Source: Sipunculus nudus (Eukaryota; Annelida; Sipuncula; Golfingiida; Sipunculidae). From it: a stretch of 64,000 bases of DNA. The stretch spans positions 50,385,297 to 50,449,296 of the forward strand of contig CM049321.1 of NCBI GenBank assembly GCA_026874595.1. Reading direction: 5' to 3'. The first letter of the stretch is position 1; each line of letters starts with the position of its first letter. The translations under genes were made by a program, and so were the position numbers. Under the pieces are notes generated by a model. The model saw only the letters and a program-made list of their open reading frames with translations. It did no database searches and was not told the DNA's origin. Positions 25,486 through 38,079 of this stretch are shown here, piece by piece.

Positions 25486-26185
25486 GTTAAGTTACAGATG
25501 TCTCTTTTATTGTATGCGTATGTGCAGCGCTAGCATTGGCCGTTGCCATGACGGTATGGCTCGGCCGACACGTGGGGTCTGACGTGTAAACAGCGGTCAT
25601 GCTAGTCTTGGGTTTTCTCGCCTGGCCGAGCCGGGCCGGCCCACGTGTGAACCCTGATATGTAGAAACACAGTGATGTTGTTCTAGATGTTTCCTCTACG
25701 CGTGTGTACTGTGCATCATGTTCTTTGGAATTTTCGAGAAATGGAAAGTCCTCGGCTTGAGGTGAAAGTTATAATTAAGGGGCTGTGTTTTAGAGCCAAG
25801 AGGGAGGATATTATATATTATATAATGTTCAGTTTGCCTTTCGGATCACCGCCAGGATTTCACTTTGGGTAAGAGTAGATTGACTTTGTGATTACATTGG
25901 ACTGTTATTCTCTGAGAAGATTTGTGTGAACTGTTCATCCAGTTTATACATTTTAAAGGGCTTGTCGCTGTAACATTGGTGGTATCCAGGTACTGTGCAC
26001 TTTGTTTATTATGCTGTGTGAATATATTGATTCGCTGATAACTGTTGTTGTACTGTGTAATTGTATTGATTTAGTGTATTGTAATATTAGGGTTGTTTTA
26101 AGAATAAATTATAATTGATTGTTAACAAAAAAACACTGACTTCTTTATTCATTCCTCTATACATTTCACGCCGCCTAGTGTTACA
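25486..26185 (+). mobile_element. LTR of the same retrotransposon family, plus orientation
   Basis: Starts near TGTTAAGTTACAGATGTCTC and ends CTAGTGTTACA. The last ~200 bases (GGTGGTATCCAGG..., AATAAATTATAATTGATTG, CACTGACTTCTTTATTCATT) closely match the reverse complement of 22,821-23,040. Further upstream, GGGGCTGTGTTTTAGAGCC matches the minus copy's AGGCTGTGTTTAGAGCC. A short piece of internal sequence, with TACGTGATCTGTTG, follows to about 26,255 and then homology stops. Confidence 0.75.
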
Positions 26186-26589
26186 GAATATGATTTTTTT
26201 AGCTCCATAACAAAAATTAGGCTCGTCACGACTACGTGATCTGTTGATATTAGGTTCCGTAACAATTGATAAACAAGCTCATACTTGCATTACAAAGTTT
26301 TATAAGAACACGGAGTACCTTAAGTTCATTGGTTAATATGTAAACCAGAAATTACATACATTATAAGGAAAAGGCAGGTGAATATAACTGCCTTTAAAGA
26401 TAAGTACATGCCTTATTGGTGTCACGAACAGTCGGATGAGGGAAACCTAAAAGTAAAGATATTGTTATGATGCTTCCTATGTTAAAGGTTTTTTTGTGCA
26501 TGGGCTTCGAATAATAGAAATTTTTGTCTGTCGTTAGACATTAAACCGAATCTGTCTCTGAGGTTTTATCGAGATTTGACCTCAGAGCC

Positions 26590-26690
26590 GTAACAGTATT
26601 GACCGGGTTGGAACCCGGGACTTTCAGCTTTTTTCCTCTCTGATCTTCATTCCACGATCCATCACATCAGTTAAAAACTGACGGTGGTGT
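26590..26690 (-). repeat. Possible tRNA-like SINE head
   Basis: On the minus strand the sequence CCCGGGTTCCAACCCGG forms a perfect T-arm-like hairpin about 50 bases after a possible A-box (GTGATGGATCGTGG). The body cannot be delimited and a chance palindrome is possible. Confidence 0.35.
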
Positions 26691-26778
26691 CACTCGAACT
26701 CTGTCTCGTAATTGCTCTACGGCTATTGTTTTGACACTCTCTATGCTCATTTCAGTCCTAAATTGTCGGGAAGAGTTC

Positions 26779-27330
26779 AAGTTGGTCCTAAGGGGCTCAT
26801 TTTATCTATTTCATTAAATCCTGTGTTTTTTATTTTTTTGGAGGGGGGGGGCTAATACAGCGCCGACTATCAGAAACTACGTCACTGTCACCGTGAGTGA
26901 ATTTTTACCGCCATTTAGTATTGTTAGGGTGCTCCGGTTGCGGTATCGAGTTGGCGTACCTGCTGTTCCTGCGGGCCACTGGGCTGGGCGGCCTTTTGTT
27001 GTTATCAACGGCACCTTGCTGTTTTACGCTCAGTAAGCAACAGCTTCTACCAAACTCAGGTTTCTCAAAATAAACATTTAAATACATTACTATCCAGGTC
27101 AACAGCGCAGCCCGGGCGCCATCTATCCCTTCTTCATTCATTCATTGTTGAGAACTATGTCAGAGCCGTAACAGTAACAGTGTCTTAAGACACACTGTTA
27201 ACAGCCGTAACAGTGTGTCTTAAGAGGCTCACTTTCTTCATTTCCCCTAAATCTTCCAAAGGGGTATCAAAGCCGATCTATGAGAAACTGTCACTGTGCC
27301 CCTCGGGTGAACTGTCAGCGTCATTAATCG
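26779..27330 (+). repeat. Pair of ~110-130-bp direct repeats with palindrome between
   Basis: AGGGGCTCATTTTATCTATTTC ... CTATCAGAAACTACGTCACTGTC (26,779-26,915) recurs as AGAGGCTCACTTTCTTCATTTC ... CTATGAGAAACTGTCACTGT (27,221-27,330). Just before the second copy, 27,177-27,222 holds the near-palindrome AGTGTCTTAAGACACACT and a direct repeat of AACAGTGTGTCTTAAG. Likely an old repeat array or element ends. Confidence 0.55.
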
Positions 27331-27429
27331 CATCTGGAATGAAGCTACAGTTCCTCAAGTGCGACATAATGAACATGTAATATACTAACAATTTAAATGT
27401 ACTCCTATGAAAGCATAATATTGTCAGGA

Positions 27430-27695
27430 AAAGGCCATGAACTGCCATTTGCGTTTTTCTGTCCCGAAAACAACATCTACTGGTTGTTCTGATAAATCAA
27501 TCTACAGAGAAAACGCTCACACGCACGCCTGAAATCAGATATGTTGGTTATCCGGTAATTTCCTCACTTGATTTAAGACTTAGTGGCAGATCAGCAAAGG
27601 ACGACACTTGCCACTGTTAGATTCGAACCCACATCTCCTGATGTGCCTGCTCAATCGTCATACACGATAACCATTCCGCAACAGCGACTGGTCCC
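27430..27695 (-). repeat. tRNA-derived SINE (Ser/Leu-like head)
   Basis: Minus strand: GTCGCTGT and ACAGTGGC can pair over eight positions as an acceptor stem, allowing G-U pairs. Between them lie TGCGGAATGGTTATCG (A-box/D-arm-like), a variable region and GTGGGTTCGAATCTAAC (B-box/T-arm). Non-tRNA sequence follows to about 27,430. The T-stem has a mismatch, so a pseudo-tRNA at the head of a SINE is more likely than a working tRNA gene. Confidence 0.55.
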
Positions 27696-28609
27696 TTAAA
27701 CCAACCTCATGTTTATGATCATATGGTTCAGTTTATTGAATCTTAACCGTACCACTGAATATTACACGGCCACGATCTCCGATATTGCTAAATTCCTAAC
27801 ATAATCACGTTGCGACACCCCTTTTTTAGTCTTAATATGCCTCTCTACTTTGACTGACTGCTTTACTGCAAGCCTGATTGAAATTTCTTTTATCCGGTCA
27901 TATCACAAATGGCTTCTTCTTACATGAGGTGAATTATCGCCAACTTGTATGAGAGGAAAGTCCATAAAATTAAGCCCCGCTGATTTCATCTAAAGATTTA
28001 TTCCTATCTCCTGAATATTTTAGAGGGGTTGAGTGTTTGTGTCTCATGTTAAGTTAATTTCTATGCTATAAAATGACAGGAGTTCACTTTGATTTATAGG
28101 GTTAGGGTAGGTTAGTTGTGAAGGAAGTATTTATAATTATAATTAGGCCCAGGTTTGGAGAACGATAATTTATATAATATCAACTCTTAAAGGCAAGAGG
28201 ATTCGGGTTTTACTAATTTACTCTTGACGGTAAACTGTCTGCGGTTTAGCGCCAGTGTTATGGAGTGAACCTACATATGAGAAATAATGAAAGAAACTGT
28301 CAACCACATCTAATTTGCCTAAAAGTTATTGGACTTGGTGAATTTATTATCGCCATATTTTATATTTTCCTCCAATGTACATTTAATTATAAATCAATTT
28401 GGCCAATGATACAAACTTATGGGGAATAAAGGCTATTTACGGGGCAGCTCTTAGTCTTGGGTTTATTAAGTGAAATGTATCACGTGTTGGTAAGATATTC
28501 ATATCTGATCGCAAACTTGCACATAAGTGTTTCCTGCAGCAAGCTTATATATGGTGAATATATCGGTAGTACAGCATGAAACGTGTTCAAAGATGTATAT
28601 CTTAATTAA

Positions 28610-28611
<2 letters not shown>

Positions 28612-28663
<52 letters not shown>
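28612..28663. repeat. (AT)n microsatellite
   Basis: About 50 bases of pure AT. The open frames on both strands are artefacts. Confidence 0.95.
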
Positions 28664-28666
<3 letters not shown>

Positions 28667-29077
28667 TCTTATTCGAGCTGGTTGTAACATAAATTGCAGG
28701 AGACTGAATGCCAACATAACACATAACTCTGTGCATTTTGGTAGACTGGAGGTGCTATCCACAAAAGGAAATATGGTTGATAGTAAGTGTATTTAGAATT
28801 TATATTCAGTTTAAAAAGATTTTATCAATTTCTTTATATCTCATTTTCATTAAATGTTTATTTTAATTCAGTAAACAAACAATGGCCTAAATCTAAAGCA
28901 CCTGCACATTTAAAAAAAATGTTTATACACAACATAGTCCATCCTCTGTTGACGAGATACATTCCATTATAATCATATATTTTATGAATTGTGCAAGGAC
29001 AAGAATGCTTACTATAACAAGCAGGTGTTTGTTTAACGTATTTTACCAGATATTTTGAGATTTTTTTTTATACAAAT

Positions 29078-29292
29078 AAAGTCGAGTCCAAACCATCCGA
29101 GTCCGAGTGCAGGTCCGAGTCCTGGTCACTCGAGTCCTAGTCCAAGTCCGAGTCCAGGCCACTCGAGTCCTAGTCCAAGTCCGAGTCCTGGCCACTCGAG
29201 TCCTAGTCCAAGTCCGGGTCCCGGACATTAGAGTCTAAGTCCACCTTATACGAGTCCGGCTCATTTGGTATTCGAGTCCGAGTCCCAAGCCG
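29078..29292 (-). repeat. GAGTCC-based minisatellite, ~33-bp unit
   Basis: Three or more copies of a 33-bp unit (ACTCGAGTCCTAGTCCAAGT then CCGAGTCCTGGCC) with degenerate GAGTCC hexamers on either side. Its reverse complement (GGACTCGGACTTGG-type) matches the theme of the minisatellites just upstream of both receptor terminal exons. The Arg-Thr-Trp repeat open frame is an artefact. Confidence 0.9.
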
Positions 29293-30625
29293 ATGCAATT
29301 CTTGTTAAAACAAATTGAAAAAGGACATTTGAGATTATCATGCATATTTTGTGTTAAATTACATGTGCCCTATACTTAAATGTTTAATTACATTTAGCCC
29401 CCGATTTAAAACTTGGTGTAATAGTCTTATTTCATCACATTATTGTGAAAGTTCAATCATGTGTTCCATCTTTAAGTAATATGTGACATAGTTTCCCTGT
29501 TAACTGGAATATATATTACTTAATAATTAATGGTTGGGGTTTCCCGGTGACACCTGTAAAACATTCCAAAGAAAGACAAATAATACAGTAACAATATTTG
29601 CTAATACAGTTTCTTGGGTTGGTCAAGATATTCTGCTGTTATGCATGTTTGATTGAAAATTGAAAGGACCGGGCAGATAACATAACTTCTGGGACAAAGA
29701 CACCAGAAAATGCCATATCCGACGACCTGAAGGAAATGAAGATAAGTGGTAGTTTTGTAACATTTATACATCCACAAGCGAGCTCTCAAGGCACTACGTT
29801 CAGCTAACAATCCTGTCCCCATGAACAACAGGCAAGTCTGCGCTGGGTTCGTTTTGTTAATTATTCTTTACATTTATAACAAAGGAGACCTGAGTTTAAA
29901 TATGTTCTTGTTAGTGATTTTTATCCTGTGTGTACGAAAGGAACCTTGGAAACTTCCCGAGATGTAGAAGTTGCAAACCCTGCAAAGTTGATTATCTTTT
30001 TTTTTTTTTTTTTTTTTTACTTTTCTTCTGTCTGAAAAAAAAATGCTGCATTATTTCCTTCTTTCTGGTGAGTTATGCGGGGTTTAATTTACTAAGGCCA
30101 AGATATTAAAAAATAACTGAAGACGGCTTTTGGTATAAGTGACATAGATGTCGTTTTTGTTATAGACTTATAATATCTAAACAAATGGTCCAAGAGGTGG
30201 GTAATTTTCTACAGCCTTTCGCCTATAAAATTTTGGTGTAAAAATATCAAGGAATAAAGAACCATTCTGAACATTTCGAGCACGCGAGGGCATAAATCAA
30301 TGTAAAATTTCAACGGGAATCCAATTTATTTTTTAATTAGTTTTTTTACAGAACCTACCTGACCGAATGTTGCGAATAAGTACCAATCAGCTCTACTGAA
30401 CAAGCGTATTCCTGTTCGCAATGTATTATTCATGTTGAATACACGTTCTAATTCAAATCCTGTGGATTTGTGGTCAGTCTTGACTCTCGTGTTCTTTCAC
30501 TACGCTGTGTGAGATTTCCATTATCTGGTTACGTATACGCCTCATACAATCCAGATTTCCGTGCGACATCCAAATTTACATGTCGCATGGGTTCCAGGAT
30601 GGCCGCATAACGTTAGACCTGACCC

Positions 30626-30639
30626 CCCCCCCCCCCCCA
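30626..30639. repeat. Poly-C run
   Basis: A C homopolymer of about 14 bases. Similar C/G runs at about 15,770, 17,571, 38,778, 42,939, 59,140 and 63,587 mark sites where sequencing length may be unreliable. Confidence 0.9.
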
Positions 30640-30799
30640 TCTCTCCCGTCTATCACTAAAGCCCTGTAAGGTCGGTGTTGTGAATCCCGGGTATTTGCAT
30701 ATTAGACATAACAAGGCTCTTTTAGGACCTGACGATTCCCTGTCATTTGCGTATTAGGACGTCACGCTTCATGAGACGGGCGCGGTTTCTATGAGAACG

Positions 30800-31700
30800 C
30801 CAACTGCAGTGCCGTAGACAGTCAACCGGCTTCGTACTTATTAACATTTCCTGTATTAGTAAAATCATGTATTCAGGCAGTCCATACGTGGACCTTCATG
30901 TCAAATGATATGTCTCTGCTGGACGTACATCACGGTCCATGGACCAAATATAAATGCATTGTAGGCACTGTTGCACAGATTTTGTAACCATAGGGCCAGT
31001 GCCCATTGCCGAGGTGACGGGCGTAGCATTTGTAAGACCACGAGTGTTAGGCCTCAGATCCACTGCAAACGCAGCTAAATTACATTGTGACTATTAACAG
31101 GGTTAGGAGAATATCGTCGCGTGTACACTGTGAGAGCTCAGTGGAGACTAGATGGCTAGCTGAGGTAGAAATTTGTTACATTTTGATTAAACAATTGAAC
31201 TATAAAGAGGGATGACCTGATAAGCGGTAATTGTAACACCTGCTGTCATTGGTTACAGGGGCATTGTTTATCAATTAAACGTGGTTAGTAGCCGCAGGGT
31301 TAAATTGATGAAAATTTCACAGAATGGCCATCGGATTCACATGAGTGAAGGCCTAATAATACTAAGACTAAATAAATCGGGATATTAGTGGTCAAATAGA
31401 AGCGCACAATGGCTGGTGACTGAATGAATCAACTTAGTTAGGACAATATTTCTGGGAAAGACCATCAATACTTGCTGACGTTACTGGAAAAGACTTTAGT
31501 TCAGGGAGCCAGCGATGCGTGGCGCTAACAGTGACAGACTTTACCAGTCGATGACAAGAGTCGGTCAGAGAGCTGTAAATTAATGACATAAGTTGCCGCG
31601 AGGTGGCAGTACCTGTTCTAAGCGTTGCAACACAGCGAGAGCAAGATTAATGGGATTAAGTCATAATCACTGCATCGATTGGGCCAGTCTAGAATTGGCC
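30800..31700. other. Higher-complexity intronic interval, function unknown
   Basis: Compared with its surroundings this part is less AT-rich, lacks microsatellites and shows no recognisable transposon signature. No coding frame is supported. It contains homeodomain-like AATTAA/TAAT motifs such as TTATCAATTAAACGTGG. It is flagged only as a possible conserved non-coding region. Confidence 0.25.
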
Positions 31701-34329
31701 ATGTGGCGATTGTTTTAAGGAATATGTAATGACAAACATATTGACAAAATATTCAAGCCAGTAGCCCAATAAAGTCGGTTCTGTAAAGGACGGAGTGGAG
31801 GGGGGAGGGGGCTTGCGATTTCAAAAGTATAGGACAAGTGCCGGGCAAATAATCAAATTAATGCACCTTTTTGCAGATGTAACCCCAATATGGCAGTGAT
31901 AGATAAACAGCTAGATAGTTATAGTGTTGAAATGGGCCAAGTTCCCTACATCACTTTTTCTTTGACAAACCCTTTTCCTGAATACCAATAGTATAAAGAT
32001 CGGCAACCTTACATTACAACTTATCACTCCGCAGGACTGCAGCCGGACAGGAGCCCGCCTGATACACAAAGGAGAAACAAAATATATTTTGTGTTAGAGT
32101 ACCCAAGGTATGGTGAAGCTTTAAATTGAACCAAGCATTGTTTTTTTCTCCAGGCGGGAGCAGCATTTGGATAAGTGCTTTTCGCGATATTGGATATATC
32201 AATTTGTTGGATATCAATATCATTCCTGCAGTTTGTCAATAAACTAATGGTCGGATTTCATGGAATATCTTCACTTTGTCAAGCCTTGCAAATTTGATTA
32301 TAGAATTGTTGTCGGTGAAAAAAAAAGATGATGGCAGTTTTCATTTACCAACCCATCCTCTCTGCTAACTTTTTGTCTGTTTAACATTATAGTAATGTAC
32401 TCTTGCCCGTTCTTTAAAGATACATAAACACTTTGAATAATAAGTGTATTATTGATGTTATTAGTTCATCTTGATTTAATACAAAAGTTTTCCAGCAAAA
32501 AAACCGGGCACAGGAACTTACTTTCGCCAGTTCAACTCTTTTATCTGTTGTTATGGTTCTGGGCCATATTTTGCTACACGACCGGAGACATGTTGATATA
32601 TACAGCAGCGGCTTTGCGTTCGGTCTTTCACTTATCTCAACAAATTTATATGTTTAAATTTATAACAAGAACCTTATTTTTATTACAATTAAACTATTTT
32701 AACCAAGACTAAATCGAAATATATCGATATATGAACATCAGATATGGAACTGAAATATACCCAGGGCGGTAGAGCAATATGCTGATATATCCATAATATC
32801 GCTCACCCCTACCCCTTATATTCATGACATCATTCTAAAATTTCTACCACTCGCCAAAAATATAATCCTAAAATACAGTCTAAGCTGATTACATTTTGCC
32901 TCTGTAATTTGATCTCAAGGTGGTACACTTATAGCCATGTCAAAAAATATTTCGAGATCAAGCTCCCTTACCAATAGTCCTATGAAAAAAAAGAGCAAGA
33001 AGAAGGTTAAGGCAGAGAATTAAAATTTTCCAGTTGTTATTGCCAGATTGAAACTGTCGAGGGACACAAAGAATTCGAAATCAAGATAAGGAGGGTCAGG
33101 TCCGTTTGTTATAAAGGGGCAAGCATGAGTCCGGGCAATTTTACAGAGTTAACATGGACAAATCTAATTTAAACTTGTTTATTCGCCTTTTAACAAAGAA
33201 AGGGCAAATTTAGAAACAGCCTTGATGTGTTTAATATTTTAGCGCTAATTTAATGGAAGGGTGGATGAAATGCGTCCCCGTCTTGCTGTAGCAGAAAGCA
33301 CATTTCTACGTGTTGCTTATTATATATTTTCCCGCATAAATGGCAAATATGCCAATTCAAAAGGTTGCGATAAAGAGAAACGCGTCCTGGTTAAACAATA
33401 CAAGGAATGAACAGCTTGACTGTAAACAGTTTGCTTCAATCAAGTCATTACACTGTTTTTATTATTTATGAATGTCAAGAACTGTCTAAAAACACGTTGA
33501 CCGGGCAGAAGCTATATAAATCAATATAATTCAACGTTATTAATCAATGTAAAAGCCGAAAAAAAGTGGGGAAAAATACTGTTCCTACCCACGGATCTGA
33601 CTCTATTTTTTATTGATTTGAAAACCGATTTATCATAGACAAGTGCATGTTCTGCTTATTCTTTTACTCCGCCACCATAAGCTTAAATTAAATGAGCTAA
33701 TTGATGGAACTTAACTATTATTTAGATTGATAGAGTTTTGCGAGTCAGTAAATATGAGAGTACCAATATCTCCAACTTCTGAAAATATTCATCTGTTCAA
33801 TGTCACGTCGAAGCATTGGCAAGGACTTGAAAAGTCAACCGAGGGCTATTTTTTTTTTAAACACGGCTGTACCTAATCATACCTTAAATCCCTATTGTTA
33901 TGAAATCCATTATTTGCCTGAACATCATTGTACTGATCGTCAGCCGGTTTACTCCATTCATTGTTTTCACTTTCTCGCCTTACTTGAGGGGAATGATAAT
34001 AAGAGTTTTAATAATTGTCCACAAACGCATCATATTTTTTGCCAAATTCATTTATTGTCAGAGCTATTAGTTAATGCGGTATTAAATTGCAGCTTTAATG
34101 CAATGACTATAACGTTAATGACTAAACACAAAGGATACAATACTTAATTTATACCAGTACAGTACAAGGATATCAGCTTCTACCGGCTTATAAAATATAA
34201 AGGGTAACAACAGAAATTAGAAAACTGTATTATAAGGAATGCAAGCCTCTGCCAGGCGAGGGGGGGGTTCCCTATTGTAGGATTACCCAAAGTTGTACTT
34301 GCATTTACTTAACCGTCCCATGAGGTTTA

Positions 34330-34600
34330 TTCATGTATAAGTGACTTTATTTTGGGAATATTCCTTAATAACCTTCCTGAATCCGTATAATGTAACGGAT
34401 CCACACCAAAATATAATCGTTTCTTCACTGGACTTTTCCCAGAATGCCCATAAAATGTCATAATATCCCGTTCATGACTGCGTGAGTAATGTAGTGAACA
34501 ACACACACACACGCACACAAAACATGTACTGATGTGACATCTGATGGTCCCATATGATGATCGATACATTGCAACCCCCAGTGATATTGCTAGGGGTTGT
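34330..34600 (-). repeat. Dispersed repeat related to 23,584-23,864
   Basis: Read on the minus strand, GTGTGTGTTGTTCACTACAT, TTTTATGGGCATTCTGGGAA, GGTGTGGATCCGTT and CATGAATAAACCT parallel the motifs of the copy at 23,584 in the same order. The GCCTCCGCCAT termini are not seen here. Confidence 0.55.
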
Positions 34601-35960
34601 GATAATCTTAAAATTGAGCCGGGGATATTTAATCCATCAATTAGACCAAGAAAACAGACTCGGTATATATTGTATTTTACATTTTTGTCCTTTTGCTTAG
34701 AAGAGTCGAGAGAGTAACACATATGGAGTTGTATCCCGTAACCACTGCCTTATTCTTGAATGATGTTGTTATTAATTTGTTGACTGTTTCCCTAATAATG
34801 AACAAGGGATCAATGGTAAATATTGTTAAAAGACAAACAGAGTAGAGAGTTGTGCGAAATAAAACATACATAGTCAAATTTTAAGGCCTGTCACCTTTTA
34901 CCAAAAAAAAAAAAATAGAAAAATACTAATGATAACATAGTTCAACTGGGATGTGCTTAGTCAAAGGTTTTATAGAATAATTAAAAATGCTTGGGAAGCA
35001 GAGCCACGCAAAATACTCCATTGTGATTGGTTTTATAGACAAATTGGCTTAACGTAGTGCCAGGAGAACTCGCGTGTGGATGTAAATTGTCGCAACAAAA
35101 CCACTGTATTGGATTTCCCTTAGGCCATCCAAGATGCCATATTCTGTCATTTTGTACTTCAGAAAATAACAACTATATGTATGTTGAGCAAAAATATTTC
35201 TAAGTACATCAAGATTTATGTCGCTAATCTCACATGCTTAAGGTGTTGGAAGGAAACCTTGGAGGCGGATGTAAATTACCGCATAAACCGCTGTGTTCCA
35301 GCTATGGTGTGACGTTAAGTCGAGAGTTATCTCCCTCTGTCCACCACAGTTTTTATCAAAAGACAGCTCGATAGAAAATCTGTAGAAAATTCATCGTTTA
35401 TTCTGGTTTAGTTAACATAGTTACTGCATGCCATGAGGGCCACACAAAACTAACAATTCGGAATACATCAAACCAGTTTTGAATGCTCTACACTGGTTTC
35501 CAGTTGAACAGAGAGGGAAATTGAAGTTCTGACTCTGGTATATCGGCTTGCACCCCAGGATCTTCAGGAAGTATCGCAACCACAAATCCATGCAGTGCAC
35601 TGCGTTCTGCTGACACATTTTAATTGAATGTCTGATTCACAAAATCATCTCGAGTGCAAAATGGTGCCTTCAGCATTACAGGGCCTAAAATTAATAAAGT
35701 AAAATAACTATGGTATTATATCCCATAATACCTAAGATCCATGTGGAGTTACTCTCAGTGTAAGAGTCCTGTAAAAACATTCTTAATCATAAATCATTTC
35801 ATTACATAACGACTCTTTTATTGTGTAGACATATACCTTTTATCTTAAATGATAAGCATACACTTGTATATTTTTTATGATGTTTATCAACTCTTTTGTA
35901 CAGCGTTTTAGAGCACTCTGTGGATTTTACGCTATGTAAAATAAATTATTATTATATTAT
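34601..35960. other. Intronic sequence, nothing definite
   Basis: No gene. A 34-base segment (GGATGTAAATTGTCGCAACA... at 35,076) recurs loosely at 35,266 as GGATGTAAATTACCGCATAA. Poly-A lies at 34,903-34,917. The end runs into an (ATT)n tract at about 35,950-35,988 that marks the left edge of duplication unit A. Confidence 0.5.
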
Positions 35961-36814
35961 AATTATTTTTATTATTATTATTATTAATTAGTTAACTCTT
36001 CTTTCTAACTTTTGCGAAGCAGTTTTTATCTGTGAATGTTTTCTACGTTCTCAGTATCGGCGAGTTTAACTGTGTTTTAATGTTTCCCTTACTTTGTCAT
36101 ATTTTTCCCAAATGTACATTAATCTTACTTTCGATTTTGCTAATATATGCTCAATTTATTATATTCAAAATGGCTAACATTTAATTACTTGGGTTCTGAT
36201 TATACTCCTTTCTGTTCTAGTATACACACGTTTTAAATGTGTGTAGCAATTAATATGTTTTAAACAAAAGCTTATTCGCAATTGGAAACACTCCACACAA
36301 TACTTTGTTCAAGGTTAAAGGGGTATGATTACTAAATCATGATCTCATCCATTCTTTTATATAAATTTTTGTTGCATTCTGGTTGTTATGTTACCATGCT
36401 AGATCACGCGTTGCCTTGAGACAAGATTTGCGCCAACTTTGACTAAGACTGTAATGGTAACGACCTAACTTTTAGTTTTAATGCTGACTTTTCTCATTCT
36501 TAATCTAAGTATGTAAATCTACAGGATTCCATGTTAGTTTGTGACCACATGACAAGGCGGATCATCGGCTTCCTCTCATTTCATATTCGATCCGGATACG
36601 CAAGCCCTGTTTCTTCCGCGCCTGCGGGACCTGTGTATTTAATCTCATTTCTGTGTTATAACGCCGCGGAATCCCCCTAAAAGTAAAATTAAATCACCCT
36701 CTATGTACCGACCCCTCTTAGCACACCAGCGGTGTAGGTAAAAAAAGTAATGAAGAGGTTAATGTAGTCCTTCAAAAATATTGGATAAAAATTGTTTCAA
36801 GGCAGATTACATAT

Positions 36815-37075
36815 CCCGGTCGTCCCACACTATCAAAATCGAAGAGGTTTGATATGAGTAGAAACGACCTCTTGAAGGGTGGCGCTCGTTCGTGAGTGAT
36901 ACAAAACTTTTGGACACCGTCTCAGACTGTTGAAATCGAGCATTCACCTTGTGTGGGGGGCCGACCGTAGCAAAATTCTCACTGCTCCTCGGCTGAGATT
37001 TGAACCCACGATCCCCATGCTTCGGGCCTTGTGTTCTACCCTCAAACCACATAAATCGTGCGAATTCTTGACATG
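36815..37075 (-). repeat. tRNA-derived SINE in unit A
   Basis: Minus strand: the head TGTGGTTTGAGGGTAGAACA and B-box GTGGGTTCAAATCTCAG are followed by CGGTCGGCCCCCCACAC and a body (AACAGTCTGAGACGGTGTCC, GTATCACTCACGAACGAG). The same SINE occupies the equivalent place in unit B (46,713-46,955), so it inserted before the duplication. The head and CGGCCCCCAC block resemble SINE family 1. Confidence 0.8.
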
Positions 37076-37410
37076 TCGAGCAATTGTATCAAATTCACAG
37101 TACTACTACAGAAGTCCTTTGACAGATCCTCGGCCTAGTCCCATGTAGTTAAACAAAAGCTTAGATAAATATGCAAAAGGTCACATTTCGGACCCGCCAG
37201 CATATTGGTTTAATCATTTTCATTGGACCCGGCTTGTTAATGGCGAAGGAACGTGATAGTTTTAAATAAATCTCATTATAGCCAGTATATTTTAGATGAA
37301 CTCGGAGGTGAGAAAATAGTTTTGTTTCAACAGGAATTGATGTGCGTTTAGTTTGGTTGGTTGCTCACTTTTTCTGATTAACCGGAATCAATGTTTAATA
37401 TCATACACAG

Positions 37411-37432
37411 AAGAAGAAGAAGAAGAAGAAAA
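37411..37432. repeat. (GAA)n microsatellite
   Basis: A short AGAAGAAG run, also present but shorter in unit B near 47,409-47,425. Confidence 0.9.
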
Positions 37433-38079
37433 ATTGAAAGGATTTAACTTTAAAATTTAATAAAATATTGATTTAATGTGCTTAAACAGTTCTGGAGTAG
37501 AGCCCCTCGTGATTTTGAGAGCAACCAACTTATTCTCAAGAAGCTGGACCTATTCACCGGGGAGAATGTATTATAATTGAACAGTTTTAGAGGACATAGG
37601 TTAGCGAGGTGTGCTTGATTACTCGATTCCGTCCTGTCATTCATTATTTTACGTCAGTCTAGTCTACTTCTTCTGTATGGACAGCGATTTTCGTCCGTCT
37701 GCACGTGCGATATCTTGTGCAAGGGATTTGATTGTTTTGACAAAATTCACCTGGCCTTATAACAGCATTTTGCCGGTGATAAGTGAGATACAACTCACTT
37801 GTGCTGATGAGAATATTTGCCGTAAAACCACAACAAAAAAAAGACAGGTAAAGAAATTTAAAAAATATCAATAGAGATTTCCTCGTCATTTCCGTGTCCA
37901 GGGATGAAATTGGTAAAGCTGAAACATACAATATCTTTTTGGCTGCTGACTCCAGGATCAAATATTTTACAAGCTGCCATAAGTTTAATTCGACCGAGGA
38001 GAGCTGATAACTTCCACAGGGTTTGTCTGCTAGTGAAGGATACTTTTGTTACAATTATTTTCCCTTTTTCCCTATTTTC

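Noticed and set aside
22740-26255. A complete LTR provirus between the two LTRs
   Set aside because: The LTRs are in opposite orientation and the ~2 kb between them contains no gag or pol frame, so they are separate truncated insertions.
29043-29228. Arg-Thr-Trp repeat open frame
   Set aside because: A translation of the GAGTCC minisatellite. The open frame follows from the repeat, not from selection.
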